NCBI GenBank assembly: GCA_900555615.1
Contig: USMB01000036.1
Coordinates: 1 to 14,757 of the forward strand
Direction of reading: 5' to 3'
Length of the DNA: 14,757 nucleotides
Source: an uncultured Clostridium sp.
Lineage (GTDB): Bacteria > Bacillota > Clostridia > TANB77 > CAG-508
The translations under genes and the position numbers were made by a program. Under the pieces are notes generated by a model that was given only the letters and a program-made list of their open reading frames with translations, did not search any database and was not told the DNA's origin. This document shows, in pieces, positions 1 through 6,857 of this stretch; the first letter of the stretch is position 1; each line of letters starts with the position of its first letter.

Positions 1-978
1 AAATGTATTTATAACATCTTGATCATTTAAATGTGCTGCATCTGGTCTTCCAATTTCACATAAGATTTCTCTAAATCTTTGTGCTGTTGCTGGATCTTGT
101 CCATTGAATCTCATTACTGTTGGTAATAATATTGCATTTGCAAGTCCATGTGGTGTGTCATAAACAGCTCCTAATTGATGTGCCATTGAATGTACAATTC
201 CTAAACCTACATTTGAAAATCCCATTCCTGCTGTATATTGAGCTAATCCCATCATTTCAATTGCTTTTTCATCTTTTTCATTTACAGCAGCTGGTAAATA
301 TTTAAAGATTAATTTTATTGCTTGCATATGGAACATATCTGACATTGTGTTATGTGCTTTTGTGATATATCCTTCTATACCATGTGTTAATGCATCCATT
401 CCTGTAGCTGCTGCAATTGATTTTGGCATTGATGCCATTAAATCAGAATCAACAATTGCTAAAATTGGAACATCATTTGGATCTACACATACCATTTTGA
501 TTTCTCTTTCTTCATCTGTTATTACATAATTTATTGTTACTTCAGCAGCTGTTCCAGATGTTGTAGGTAATGCTATTACTGGCATTCCTCTATTTACTGT
601 GTTTGAAGCACCATTTAATGATACTATATCTGCTCTATCAGGGTTTGTCATAACTATAGATATTCCTTTTGCAGTATCTATACTAGATCCACCACCAACA
701 GCAACAATAACATCAGCTCCAGCTCTTTTACAAGCTTCAACTCCATCTAATACATTTTTTATTGTTGGATTTGGTTTAACTTCTGAATAAACTTCATAGT
801 CAATTCCTGCTTTATCTAACACTTCTGTAACTCTTGCTGAAACTCCACATTCAAATAATGCTTTGTCTGTTACAACTAATACCTTTTTGAATTTTCTTCT
901 TGTTATTTCTCCAGGTAATTCTTCTCTTGCTCCTTTCCCAAAATATGATGTTTCGTTTAATACGAATCTTTCTGACAT
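1..978 (-). CDS. fucO: Iron-dependent alcohol dehydrogenase, lactaldehyde reductase (FucO) type, 3' end beyond the window
   Basis: NAD(H)-dependent group III alcohol dehydrogenase, closest in my reading to E. coli lactaldehyde reductase FucO, which interconverts L-lactaldehyde and 1,2-propanediol in the cytoplasm. 326 codons are visible and the frame runs off the left edge; FucO is about 383 residues, so roughly 55 C-terminal residues are missing. The start region MSERFVLNETSYFGKG matches FucO. The nucleotide-binding GGGSS segment is at residues 95-99, a PTTSGTAAEVTINYVITDEE block at 138-157, and the iron ligands are D195, H199, H263 and H277. The start ATG at 978 has an AAGGAGTG site about 8 nt upstream. 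No fucose or rhamnose catabolic genes are nearby, so the substrate is uncertain; a general short-chain aldehyde reductase role is possible. Family is certain, exact substrate is inferred. Confidence 0.9.
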   Translation of the reverse strand, partial: MSERFVLNETSYFGKGAREELPGEITRRKFKKVLVVTDKALFECGVSARVTEVLDKAGIDYEVYSEVKPNPTIKNVLDGVEACKRAGADVIVAVGGGSSIDTAKGISIVMTNPDRADIVSLNGASNTVNRGMPVIALPTTSGTAAEVTINYVITDEEREIKMVCVDPNDVPILAIVDSDLMASMPKSIAAATGMDALTHGIEGYITKAHNTMSDMFHMQAIKLIFKYLPAAVNEKDEKAIEMMGLAQYTAGMGFSNVGLGIVHSMAHQLGAVYDTPHGLANAILLPTVMRFNGQDPATAQRFREILCEIGRPDAAHLNDQDVINTF

Positions 979-1012
979 ATTTTTTCACTCCTTCTTTTGA
1001 AATTTTATATAT

Positions 1013-1030
1013 AAAAAAGTTATTAACTTT
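1013..1030 (-). terminator. Possible weak intrinsic terminator after the membrane-anchored protein
   Basis: Read on the minus strand, AAAGTT-AAT-AACTTT forms a 6-bp A/T-rich stem merging into a run of six T. It lies just after the stop of the 1043-1693 gene and before fucO. The stem is weak, so it may not terminate; fucO could be read through from upstream, and I see no convincing separate fucO promoter. Confidence 0.3.
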
Positions 1031-1042
1031 GTTTATATCACT

Positions 1043-1693
1043 TTAGTTTTCTGCATAGTTTGATGGAATTTCAAATGCTGAATCATTCACATCATTTTCT
1101 AATTTTACCTTTAGTAATTCTTGTTGATCACCATTTAATGTCTTTATATATACTAAATTATCTTTTGAGTCAAAGTAAAATCTTGTCTTTATATTTGATT
1201 CATCAACATTTAGCATACTTGATACCATAAACATACTACTTCCTTCATATTCTTCATAAGAATATTTCTTGCCTTTTACTTTTTCTGAACCTACATTATA
1301 ATTGCGTTCTAAAATTTCTTTTATTCCGTCTGTTAATATTGTTTGTTCTACATTATTTTGTTCATATACATAATATTCTTGCCTATCATGTAAAATCAAA
1401 TAAGTGTTATTATCTTTTACTAATGTCGTAGTATGGCTTTCTGCATTAGTTTCTGCATCTCTTGAATATTGGTTTATTACTGTCTTATCTCCTTTTTTAG
1501 CCATAATTATTTTATTTCCGCTATTCTTTTCCATTTCAAACAAATATGTTTGACTGTTATTTAATTTTTCATATATTTTTGATAATTTTTGACTATATTT
1601 TGTATTTGCATTTATTATTTTTCCAATACAAAAAGCAACTACAATTACGACTAATATTACTATAAATAAAGGTATTCTTTTGTTTACTTTCAT
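1043..1693 (-). CDS. Membrane-anchored extracytoplasmic protein of unknown function (216 aa)
   Basis: Not recognised. From the chosen start the protein has a short basic N-terminus (MKVNKRIP), one hydrophobic segment at about residues 8-25, then about 190 polar residues rich in K, E, N and Y with alternating beta-like stretches. That suggests a single N-terminal anchor with an outside domain, loosely like the extracytoplasmic lipid- or sorting-type domains of Gram-positive lipoproteins. The single Cys near the membrane (AFCIGK) has no good lipobox, so lipidation is unlikely. A TTG at 1702 in the same frame would add three residues but lies directly against the AAAGG site; the ATG at 1693 is 9-10 nt from it and is preferred. 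The gene has its own promoter (1735-1763), so it is probably separate from the priA-def unit. Confidence 0.7.
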   Translation of the reverse strand: MKVNKRIPLFIVILVVIVVAFCIGKIINANTKYSQKLSKIYEKLNNSQTYLFEMEKNSGNKIIMAKKGDKTVINQYSRDAETNAESHTTTLVKDNNTYLILHDRQEYYVYEQNNVEQTILTDGIKEILERNYNVGSEKVKGKKYSYEEYEGSSMFMVSSMLNVDESNIKTRFYFDSKDNLVYIKTLNGDQQELLKVKLENDVNDSAFEIPSNYAEN

Positions 1694-1734
1694 ATATCTC
1701 AACCTTTCTAATTCAAACTATTCTTTCGTTTGCT

Positions 1735-1763
1735 ATTATATCAATAATATTTTTTATTTACAA
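1735..1763 (-). promoter_or_regulatory. Sigma-A promoter for the 1043-1693 gene
   Basis: On the minus strand TTGTAA (1758-1763), a 17-bp spacer, then TATAAT (1735-1740) preceded by TGA, an extended -10. Predicted start is near 1728, giving a leader of about 35 nt. It lies in the gap after def, so it drives the membrane-anchored protein and possibly fucO. Confidence 0.7.
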
Positions 1764-1780
1764 TATTTTTTCGACATTTT

Positions 1781-2260
1781 TTATTTCTTTTCAGGTTCAA
1801 CATATTCTAATGTTCCAGGTATCATTTTATCTACAAAAACTACACCGTCTAAATGGTCTACTTCATGTGCAATTGCCTGTGCAAGTAAATCTTTTGCTTT
1901 AATTGTTATTTTCTTTCCGCTTCTATCTAATGCTTCAACTGTAACTTCTTTAGGTCTCATTAATTTAGCATATTGATTTGGAAAACTTAAACATCCTTCT
2001 TCAACCTCATGCTCACCTTTAGTTTTAGTTATTTGAGGATTTATAAGAACTTTCACACCATTATCATCATCAATATCGATTACAACAACTCTTTTTAAAA
2101 CACCAACTTGTACTGCTGATAATCCAACACCATTATATTTATACATAGTTTCTATCATGTCATCTATTAATGTTTGGATTTTCTCATCAATTACTTCAAC
2201 TTCTCTTGATTTTTTTTTCAATATTTCATCTTTTTCTAATCTTATATTTCTTATCGCCAT
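1781..2260 (-). CDS. def: Peptide deformylase
   Basis: Removes the formyl group from the N-terminal methionine of new proteins at the ribosome exit; a metal enzyme, usually Fe2+. All three family motifs are present in 159 residues: GVGLSAVQVG at about 44-53 (canonical GxGLAAxQ with S for the first A), EEGCLS at 87-92 with metal ligand C90, and HEVDHLD at 132-138 with ligands H132 and H136 and catalytic E133. Length and order fit a short Gram-positive type enzyme. The start ATG at 2260 has an AAAGGAAG site, 18 nt after the priA stop, so priA and def are cotranscribed. In Bacillus and many clostridia fmt follows def; here an unrelated gene with its own promoter follows, so fmt must be elsewhere. 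Confidence 0.96.
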   Translation of the reverse strand: MAIRNIRLEKDEILKKKSREVEVIDEKIQTLIDDMIETMYKYNGVGLSAVQVGVLKRVVVIDIDDDNGVKVLINPQITKTKGEHEVEEGCLSFPNQYAKLMRPKEVTVEALDRSGKKITIKAKDLLAQAIAHEVDHLDGVVFVDKMIPGTLEYVEPEKK

Positions 2261-2278
2261 TAAACTCTTCCTTTCTCA

Positions 2279-4507
2279 CTATAACATACTATTAGGATTT
2301 ACATCTATTGCAACTCTAGTATTCTTGTAATTTCTATCATAAATTATTTTTAAACAATCATTTATTACTTTATTTGCTTCTTCTGTTATATTGCCTTTTA
2401 TGATAATTCTCCATCTGTATCTATTTTGAATTTTGTCTATAGGTGATGGCATTGGTTTTAATACATTAAACTCTTGTTCATCTAATCTATTTTTTAAATA
2501 TTGATATGTTTTATTAGATACATCTATTATTTCGTTTTCTAGTAGACTATTAAACCCAATCAATATTATATCGCAAAATGGTGGATATTTCAACTGTTTT
2601 CTCAAGGCAATTTCTGTATTATAAAACATTTCATAATTTTGCTGTTTAGCACATAATATCGCAAAATTATCTGGATTATATGTTTGAATAATAACATTTC
2701 CAGGCAATTTTTCTCTACCTGCTCTACCAGCTACTTGAGTTAATATTTGAAATGTTCTTTCATTAGCTCTATAATCATCAATGTTTAAACTACTATCAGC
2801 TGCAATTACACCAACAAGAGTTACATTAGGAAAATGATGTCCTTTTACAACCATTTGTGTTCCTATTAAAATATCTATATTTTCATCTCTAAACTTTTTT
2901 AAAATCTCCTCATGAGAATTTTTCTTTGTAACTGTATCAATATCCATTCTGATTGTTGAAGCTGTTGGAAAAATCTTATTTATCTCTTGCTCTAGTTTTT
3001 GAGTTCCTGTACCAAAATATCTAATTTTAGTACTATGACATTCTGGACAAACAGTTACAACATTTTCTTCATATCCGCAATAATGACATTTTAATTTGTT
3101 TTCTGTTCTATGATAGGTCATACTTATATTACAATTTTTGCATTTAACTGTATATCCACAATCCCTACACATTATAAATGTAGAATATCCTCTCCTATTT
3201 AAAAACAAAATAGTTTGTCTTTTCTCTTTTAAGTTTTGTTCTATTGCATCATGTAATTTATAGCTTAACATTGACCTGTTTCCATTTGCAAGTTCCATTT
3301 TTAAGTCTACAATATCAACATGAGGTAAATTAGAATTATTAGCTCTTTTAGTTAGCTTTAATAGGGTTATTTTTCCTTTTTGAGTTTTATAAAATGTAGT
3401 TAAATCTGGAGTAGCACTTCCTAATACTAGTGGACATCCATTCTCTTTTGCAATCTTTTTTGCAATTTCTTTAGCATCATATTTAGGAACCGCTTCTGAC
3501 TTATATGAACTATCATGCTCTTCATCAATAATTATTATCCCTATATTTTCTGTAGGTGCAAATATTGCAGATCTTGCTCCTATAATTATTCTAGCTTTTC
3601 CTTCTTTTATTTTATTCCATTCATCATATCTTTCACCTATAGATAATTTACTATGTAATACAGCTATTTCTTCTTTTTTAAATCTTGCAATAAATCTGTC
3701 TATCATTTGAGGAGTTAATGATATTTCTGGCACTAATACAATTGCTGTTTTATTTAGGTTAATTGCTTTTTCTATTAGTTGTAAGTATACCTCTGTTTTT
3801 CCTGAACCTGTTACTCCATAAAGTAAAAATTCTTCATAATTATTTTTTTCAATATTTTCTGAAATTTTATTATATGCAAAACTTTGTTCTTCAGTTAATT
3901 TTAAATTGGTTGTCTTCTCAATTTGCTTATTAGCTAATGGATTTCTTTCTAGTTTTTTTTCTACAATTTCTACATATCCATTTTTTTCTAAAGTTTTTAC
4001 TATAGCTCTGCTTCCCCCAGTATATAGTTCAATATCTGATATAGTAACACCTTCATTATTCTTTAAAAATTGTAATATCTTCTTTTGCTTTTCTGATTTA
4101 ATTTTACCCATCTCAATATCGAATTGTAGTTCTTCTGTGTTCTTTTTTAAATATACTACATTTATAATTTTCTCTTGAACAGTATTTTCTTTACTTTTAG
4201 TTCCAGGTGTTAACATCTGTTTTATACAATCTGAAACATTACAAAAGTATCTGTTAGCCATCCACTTAGCTAAATCTATTTGTTTTTCTGTAAGATTATA
4301 ATTTATTTTAGAAATTTCTTTTACATCATATGCTGTTTCTTCTTTTATTCCTACTACATATCCTTCTGTTAATACTCCTGATTTTCCAAATGGTACTAGC
4401 ACTGAACTTCCTATTATAACTAATTCTTCTAGGTCATTTGGTATTTTATAATCAAATGTTCGGTTTAGTTTTTTTGCTGAACGATTTATTACTACTTCTG
4501 CTATCAT
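2279..4507 (-). CDS. priA: Primosomal protein N' (PriA replication-restart helicase)
   Basis: 3'-to-5' DNA helicase that recognises stalled forks and reloads the replisome. Counting from the preferred start (742 aa): N-terminal DNA-binding domain (about 1-100, starting MIAEVVINRSAKKLNRTFDY), a winged-helix region, Walker A GVTGSGKT at about 231-238, DEEH box at 328-331, GSATP at about 363, a zinc region with eight cysteines in four pairs between about 447 and 490, and the helicase motif QVAGRAGRE near 591-599. An in-frame ATG at 4528 would add seven residues, but it lies at or upstream of the predicted transcription start (about 4524); the ATG at 4507 has an AGAGAGGAA site in register and is preferred. 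It has its own promoter directly after the PIN-gene terminator and is cotranscribed with def. Confidence 0.96.
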   Translation of the reverse strand: MIAEVVINRSAKKLNRTFDYKIPNDLEELVIIGSSVLVPFGKSGVLTEGYVVGIKEETAYDVKEISKINYNLTEKQIDLAKWMANRYFCNVSDCIKQMLTPGTKSKENTVQEKIINVVYLKKNTEELQFDIEMGKIKSEKQKKILQFLKNNEGVTISDIELYTGGSRAIVKTLEKNGYVEIVEKKLERNPLANKQIEKTTNLKLTEEQSFAYNKISENIEKNNYEEFLLYGVTGSGKTEVYLQLIEKAINLNKTAIVLVPEISLTPQMIDRFIARFKKEEIAVLHSKLSIGERYDEWNKIKEGKARIIIGARSAIFAPTENIGIIIIDEEHDSSYKSEAVPKYDAKEIAKKIAKENGCPLVLGSATPDLTTFYKTQKGKITLLKLTKRANNSNLPHVDIVDLKMELANGNRSMLSYKLHDAIEQNLKEKRQTILFLNRRGYSTFIMCRDCGYTVKCKNCNISMTYHRTENKLKCHYCGYEENVVTVCPECHSTKIRYFGTGTQKLEQEINKIFPTASTIRMDIDTVTKKNSHEEILKKFRDENIDILIGTQMVVKGHHFPNVTLVGVIAADSSLNIDDYRANERTFQILTQVAGRAGREKLPGNVIIQTYNPDNFAILCAKQQNYEMFYNTEIALRKQLKYPPFCDIILIGFNSLLENEIIDVSNKTYQYLKNRLDEQEFNVLKPMPSPIDKIQNRYRWRIIIKGNITEEANKVINDCLKIIYDRNYKNTRVAIDVNPNSML

Positions 4508-4530
4508 TATAATTTCCTCTCTTCGCATTT

Positions 4531-4557
4531 ATTGTATCACATTTTTTCTAATATCAA
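4531..4557 (-). promoter_or_regulatory. Promoter of priA-def
   Basis: TACAAT at 4531-4536 preceded by TGA (extended -10), with TTGATA at 4552-4557 and a short 15-bp spacer. Start is expected near 4524, giving a leader of about 17 nt. The -10 and start region is nearly identical to that of the rfbD promoter over 21 nt (4522-4542 against 12968-12988, two mismatches). Confidence 0.6.
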
Positions 4558-4569
4558 TATACTTTTTAT

Positions 4570-4602
4570 AAAAAAACCTAACCATACATTTGTATAGTTA
4601 GG
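4570..4602 (-). terminator. Intrinsic terminator of the PIN-domain gene
   Basis: On the minus strand CCTAACTATACA / TGTATGGTTAGG form a 12-bp stem (4577-4602, one T-G wobble) with a two-base A-rich loop, followed by seven T (4570-4576). It lies 14 nt after the stop of the PIN gene and just upstream of the priA promoter, separating the two units. Confidence 0.85.
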
Positions 4603-4616
4603 CCTTAGATTAAACT

Positions 4617-5441
4617 TCAATCCTCATTTGATTTACGATAAAACTCTCTCATAAAAGTTCTGTAATCTGCACTTGGTAAATTTTTAATATCCCGCTTATC
4701 ACAAACTCTTTTGTGGCAAATAATCTTGCAGTTATCTTTTATTCTTAAAGCTGTAACCCTAAAATGAATAAAAGTGTAGTATCCTTCTTTCTTAGTAGCA
4801 ACATAAATATCATCATTGATCTTCAATTTATGAATACCATGCTTATATTCTACACCGTCTGAAATTAAAAGAATGCTTTTATTAGAATTTTCTCCTACCC
4901 AAATTGTAAAATTTTTTCCATCAGTTTTAATAATCCGAAGTGTATTTTCATCCTTGTTAGTTATATCTGCATTAAATTTTTGAGTATAAAATTTAGTTTC
5001 TACACCATACATCCTAGCCTTTAATGCCATATCTTTATCTGCAGTATACAAAATTACATCTGCTTTATTTGCAGAACAGAATTTTATAATATTGTCATCC
5101 GGAAGTTCAAAAGGTTCATCGATAAGAACTACTTTTACATGCTTAGGATTTTTTGCTAATACCGACATTACATATTTAGCAGATTCTCCTCTATAATCAG
5201 AAATATTCTGCAAATTGTTTATTTCTCTAAGGGTAATACTAGTTATTAAAACTTTGTCATTTGTTTTACTAATTTGAGTAAACCATTTTGTAAAATCAAA
5301 ATCTTCTGTTCCTGCAACAACCGAGGCATCAATAACATGTAATTTAGTTGGCGTATCATTTCCGTCTCTCAGAAACTTTAATAGTCCATTAAGAGGAATA
5401 ATACACAACGAACTAATGATGCTTACAATTTCTTTTTCCAT
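4617..5441 (-). CDS. PIN-domain (predicted RNase) protein of unknown role
   Basis: 274 residues. Residues about 33-155 read as a PIN-type nuclease fold: strand ending in HVIDAS with D38, TSITLREINNL with E73, and ILYTADKDMALKARMYGVETKFY with D135 and D137, the usual acidic cluster for Mg2+/Mn2+-dependent RNA cleavage. The strand-D-K-D-x-x-L-x-x-x-A-x-x-x-G pattern is closest to PhoH-linked or large PIN domains rather than small VapC toxins. The first 27 residues are hydrophobic; residues about 165-274 form an unrecognised, strand-rich, basic C-terminal domain with cysteines at 238, 242 and 247. No antitoxin gene is adjacent. Start ATG at 5441 has AAAAGGAGT upstream. It is a single-gene unit with its own promoter (5545-5573) and terminator (4570-4602) between gmk and priA. 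Codons such as CCG and CGG appear more often than in neighbours. PIN assignment fairly sure; activity and target unknown. Confidence 0.75.
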   Translation of the reverse strand: MEKEIVSIISSLCIIPLNGLLKFLRDGNDTPTKLHVIDASVVAGTEDFDFTKWFTQISKTNDKVLITSITLREINNLQNISDYRGESAKYVMSVLAKNPKHVKVVLIDEPFELPDDNIIKFCSANKADVILYTADKDMALKARMYGVETKFYTQKFNADITNKDENTLRIIKTDGKNFTIWVGENSNKSILLISDGVEYKHGIHKLKINDDIYVATKKEGYYTFIHFRVTALRIKDNCKIICHKRVCDKRDIKNLPSADYRTFMREFYRKSNED

Positions 5442-5544
5442 TATAGTACTCCTTTTTACTTAGTTGTTTTAATCAATTTCGGATATAATATTTAATCTCC
5501 TTTCTTATACTCAATACGAGTTTTTTTTTAATAAGTACCTGAAA

Positions 5545-5573
5545 ATTATATCATAACCCAATTGTTTTGTAAA
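5545..5573 (-). promoter_or_regulatory. Strong sigma-A promoter of the PIN-domain gene
   Basis: TTTACA (5568-5573), 17-bp spacer, TATAAT (5545-5550) preceded by TGA. Start near 5538, giving a leader of about 95 nt. The leader holds a nine-T run on the plus strand, a short CTC/GAG hairpin and a second AAAGGAG-like motif at 5497-5503 with no obvious start codon. The rest of the 5574-5700 gap shows no gene. Confidence 0.75.
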
Positions 5574-5701
5574 CTATTGATTTTGAAGTTTATTTATGAT
5601 CTTTCCTATCTCAAAAGTTCGATGATAACATCATTCTTGTTCTTTTTGATGTGGTTCCTATCAATGTTTCGAAATATTTCAAAATGTATAAAGTAAAAAG
5701 C

Positions 5702-5734
5702 AAAAAGCATAGCTTATAATTAAGCTATGCTTTT
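5702..5734 (-). terminator. gmk: Intrinsic terminator overlapping the 3' end of gmk
   Basis: AAAAGCATAGCTT / AAGCTATGCTTTT, 13-bp perfect stem with a six-base loop (5703-5734), followed on the minus strand by a T run at 5702-5706. The gmk stop codon TAG (5725-5727) and its last two or three codons lie inside the hairpin. It ends the rsmE-to-gmk operon. Confidence 0.85.
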
Positions 5735-6303
5735 AATTTTTCTTCATCTTCTATTCTTTTTTCATTTTCTATGATTGTCATTATTATTTGAACTGTTTTT
5801 TCAAAATCATCATTTTTTAGTACATAATCATATAACTTTAATTTTGATTCTTCATAATCAAGCCTGCTTAAACGTAATTCGATATCTTGAGCATTATCTC
5901 CTCTTTCAAATAATCTTCTTTTTAGTTCTTCTTTTCCTACTTTTAGAAATATAGTAACAATTCTTGTATCTCTTCCTAAAAGCTTAATTAGGTTTTCTGT
6001 ACCATTTACTTCTATATCTTTTACAATTATTTTACCTTGTTCAATTTTTTCATTTAATAGTTCTCTTGAAGTACCATAATAATTTCCATGATGTACATCA
6101 TATTCATAAAAATCACCTTTTTTTATTTTTTCCTCAAAAGCTTCTTTTGTTATAAAATGATATTGAACACCTTCTTCTTCTATTGGTCTTCTCTCTCTTG
6201 ATGTAAAAGATGGAAGGGTTACAACATCTTCCATTCTTTTTAGAAGTTCTTTTTTTATTGTATCTTTTCCTGCACCAGATACTCCTGATAATATAACTAA
6301 CAT
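5725..6303 (-). CDS. gmk: Guanylate kinase
   Basis: Phosphorylates GMP (and dGMP) to GDP with ATP in the cytoplasm. 192 residues, within the usual bacterial range. P-loop GVSGAGKD at 7-14; GMP-binding features S32, T34-S35-R36, R39, Y48, E67 and the HGNYYGT segment at 72-78; KDIEVNG at 95-101; lid region with RRLFERG at 129-135. Two points differ from typical Gmk: D14 after the P-loop lysine, where S or G is usual, and TSR for TTR. These are mild and the GMP-site residues look intact. Start ATG at 6303 has GAGGAAG upstream, 16 nt after the rpoZ stop. It ends in an acidic, lysine-rich tail; the terminator hairpin overlaps the last codons. A divergent relative acting on another nucleotide is possible but the rpoZ/remA context favours Gmk. 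Confidence 0.87.
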   Translation of the reverse strand: MLVILSGVSGAGKDTIKKELLKRMEDVVTLPSFTSRERRPIEEEGVQYHFITKEAFEEKIKKGDFYEYDVHHGNYYGTSRELLNEKIEQGKIIVKDIEVNGTENLIKLLGRDTRIVTIFLKVGKEELKRRLFERGDNAQDIELRLSRLDYEESKLKLYDYVLKNDDFEKTVQIIMTIIENEKRIEDEEKLKA

Positions 6304-6319
6304 AATTCTTCCTCAATTC

Positions 6320-6550
6320 TTATCTATTTTCTTCTTCTACATCTTCTGTAGCTTCATCTGGTTCGATTATTTCTACTTCTCCTTCAGCTATTTCATTTGC
6401 AGCAAGAGTTACTGGTGATTCTTCTTTAACCTTTGTTTTTACTTCAGCTCCACTTGCAATTTGTCTTGCTCTTTTTGATGTTGCTATAACTAATTCATAT
6501 CTATTTTTTGCTTTTGTTAATAATTCTTGTACTGTTGGTTTTACCATCAT
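6320..6550 (-). CDS. rpoZ: RNA polymerase omega subunit
   Basis: Small subunit that helps fold and assemble the beta' subunit of RNA polymerase. 76 residues with the family core: PTVQELLTKAKNRYELVIATSKRARQ at about 5-30 and PVTLAANEIAEGEV near 46-59, then a strongly acidic tail. The ORF begins with two ATGs in a row (6550 and 6547) about 10 nt after GGAGG; either could serve. It lies 26 nt after remA and 16 nt before gmk. In Bacillus subtilis gmk comes before rpoZ; here the order is remA-rpoZ-gmk. Confidence 0.92.
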   Translation of the reverse strand: MMVKPTVQELLTKAKNRYELVIATSKRARQIASGAEVKTKVKEESPVTLAANEIAEGEVEIIEPDEATEDVEEENR

Positions 6551-6576
6551 TTTAACATTACCTCCATTTTTTATTT

Positions 6577-6843
6577 TTATTCTTCAGTTTGTGTTTGAGT
6601 AGGTGTTATATCTTTATCTACTCTACCAGCAACTGTTTCTGGCTGTACAGCTGACAATATAATATGTCCTGATTCCATAATTAAAACTGCTCTTGTACGT
6701 CTTCCATATGTAGCATCTACTGCTGTTTTAGCATCTTTGGCTTCTTGAACCATTCTTTTTATTGGTGCTGATTCTGGGCTAACTATTGCTACAATTTTAT
6801 CTGCTGAAACTATGTTTCCAAATCCTATATTAACTAATTGCAT
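6577..6843 (-). CDS. remA: RemA/YlzA family DNA-binding regulator (DUF370)
   Basis: In Bacillus subtilis RemA is a DNA-binding activator of biofilm matrix and osmoprotection genes. The protein carries the near-invariant family blocks VNIGFGNIVSADKIVAIVSP (about 4-23), APIKRM, the DATYGRRTRAV block and SAVQPETVAGR. From the preferred start it is 88 residues. A GTG at 6852 in frame would add three residues, but it lies inside the AAAGGGTGG ribosome binding site, so the ATG at 6843 is chosen. The gene starts 14 nt after the yicC stop in the yicC-remA-rpoZ-gmk cluster typical of Firmicutes. Its targets in this organism cannot be inferred from the window; the nearby rhamnose operon is only a speculative candidate. 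Confidence 0.93.
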   Translation of the reverse strand: MQLVNIGFGNIVSADKIVAIVSPESAPIKRMVQEAKDAKTAVDATYGRRTRAVLIMESGHIILSAVQPETVAGRVDKDITPTQTQTEE

Positions 6844-6857
6844 TTTTTCCACCCTTT

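Noticed and set aside
4617..5441. VapBC-type toxin-antitoxin pair for the PIN protein
   Set aside because: The protein is twice the size of VapC and no small antitoxin gene lies on either side within its transcription unit.
5574..5700. Remnant of coaBC or another small gene between the PIN promoter and the gmk terminator
   Set aside because: Only very short frames (under 10 codons after any ATG) and no recognisable coding sequence; treated as plain intergenic DNA.
6134..6316. 60-codon minus-strand frame over the start of gmk
   Set aside because: Frame-shifted shadow of gmk; gmk itself has the ribosome site and P-loop.
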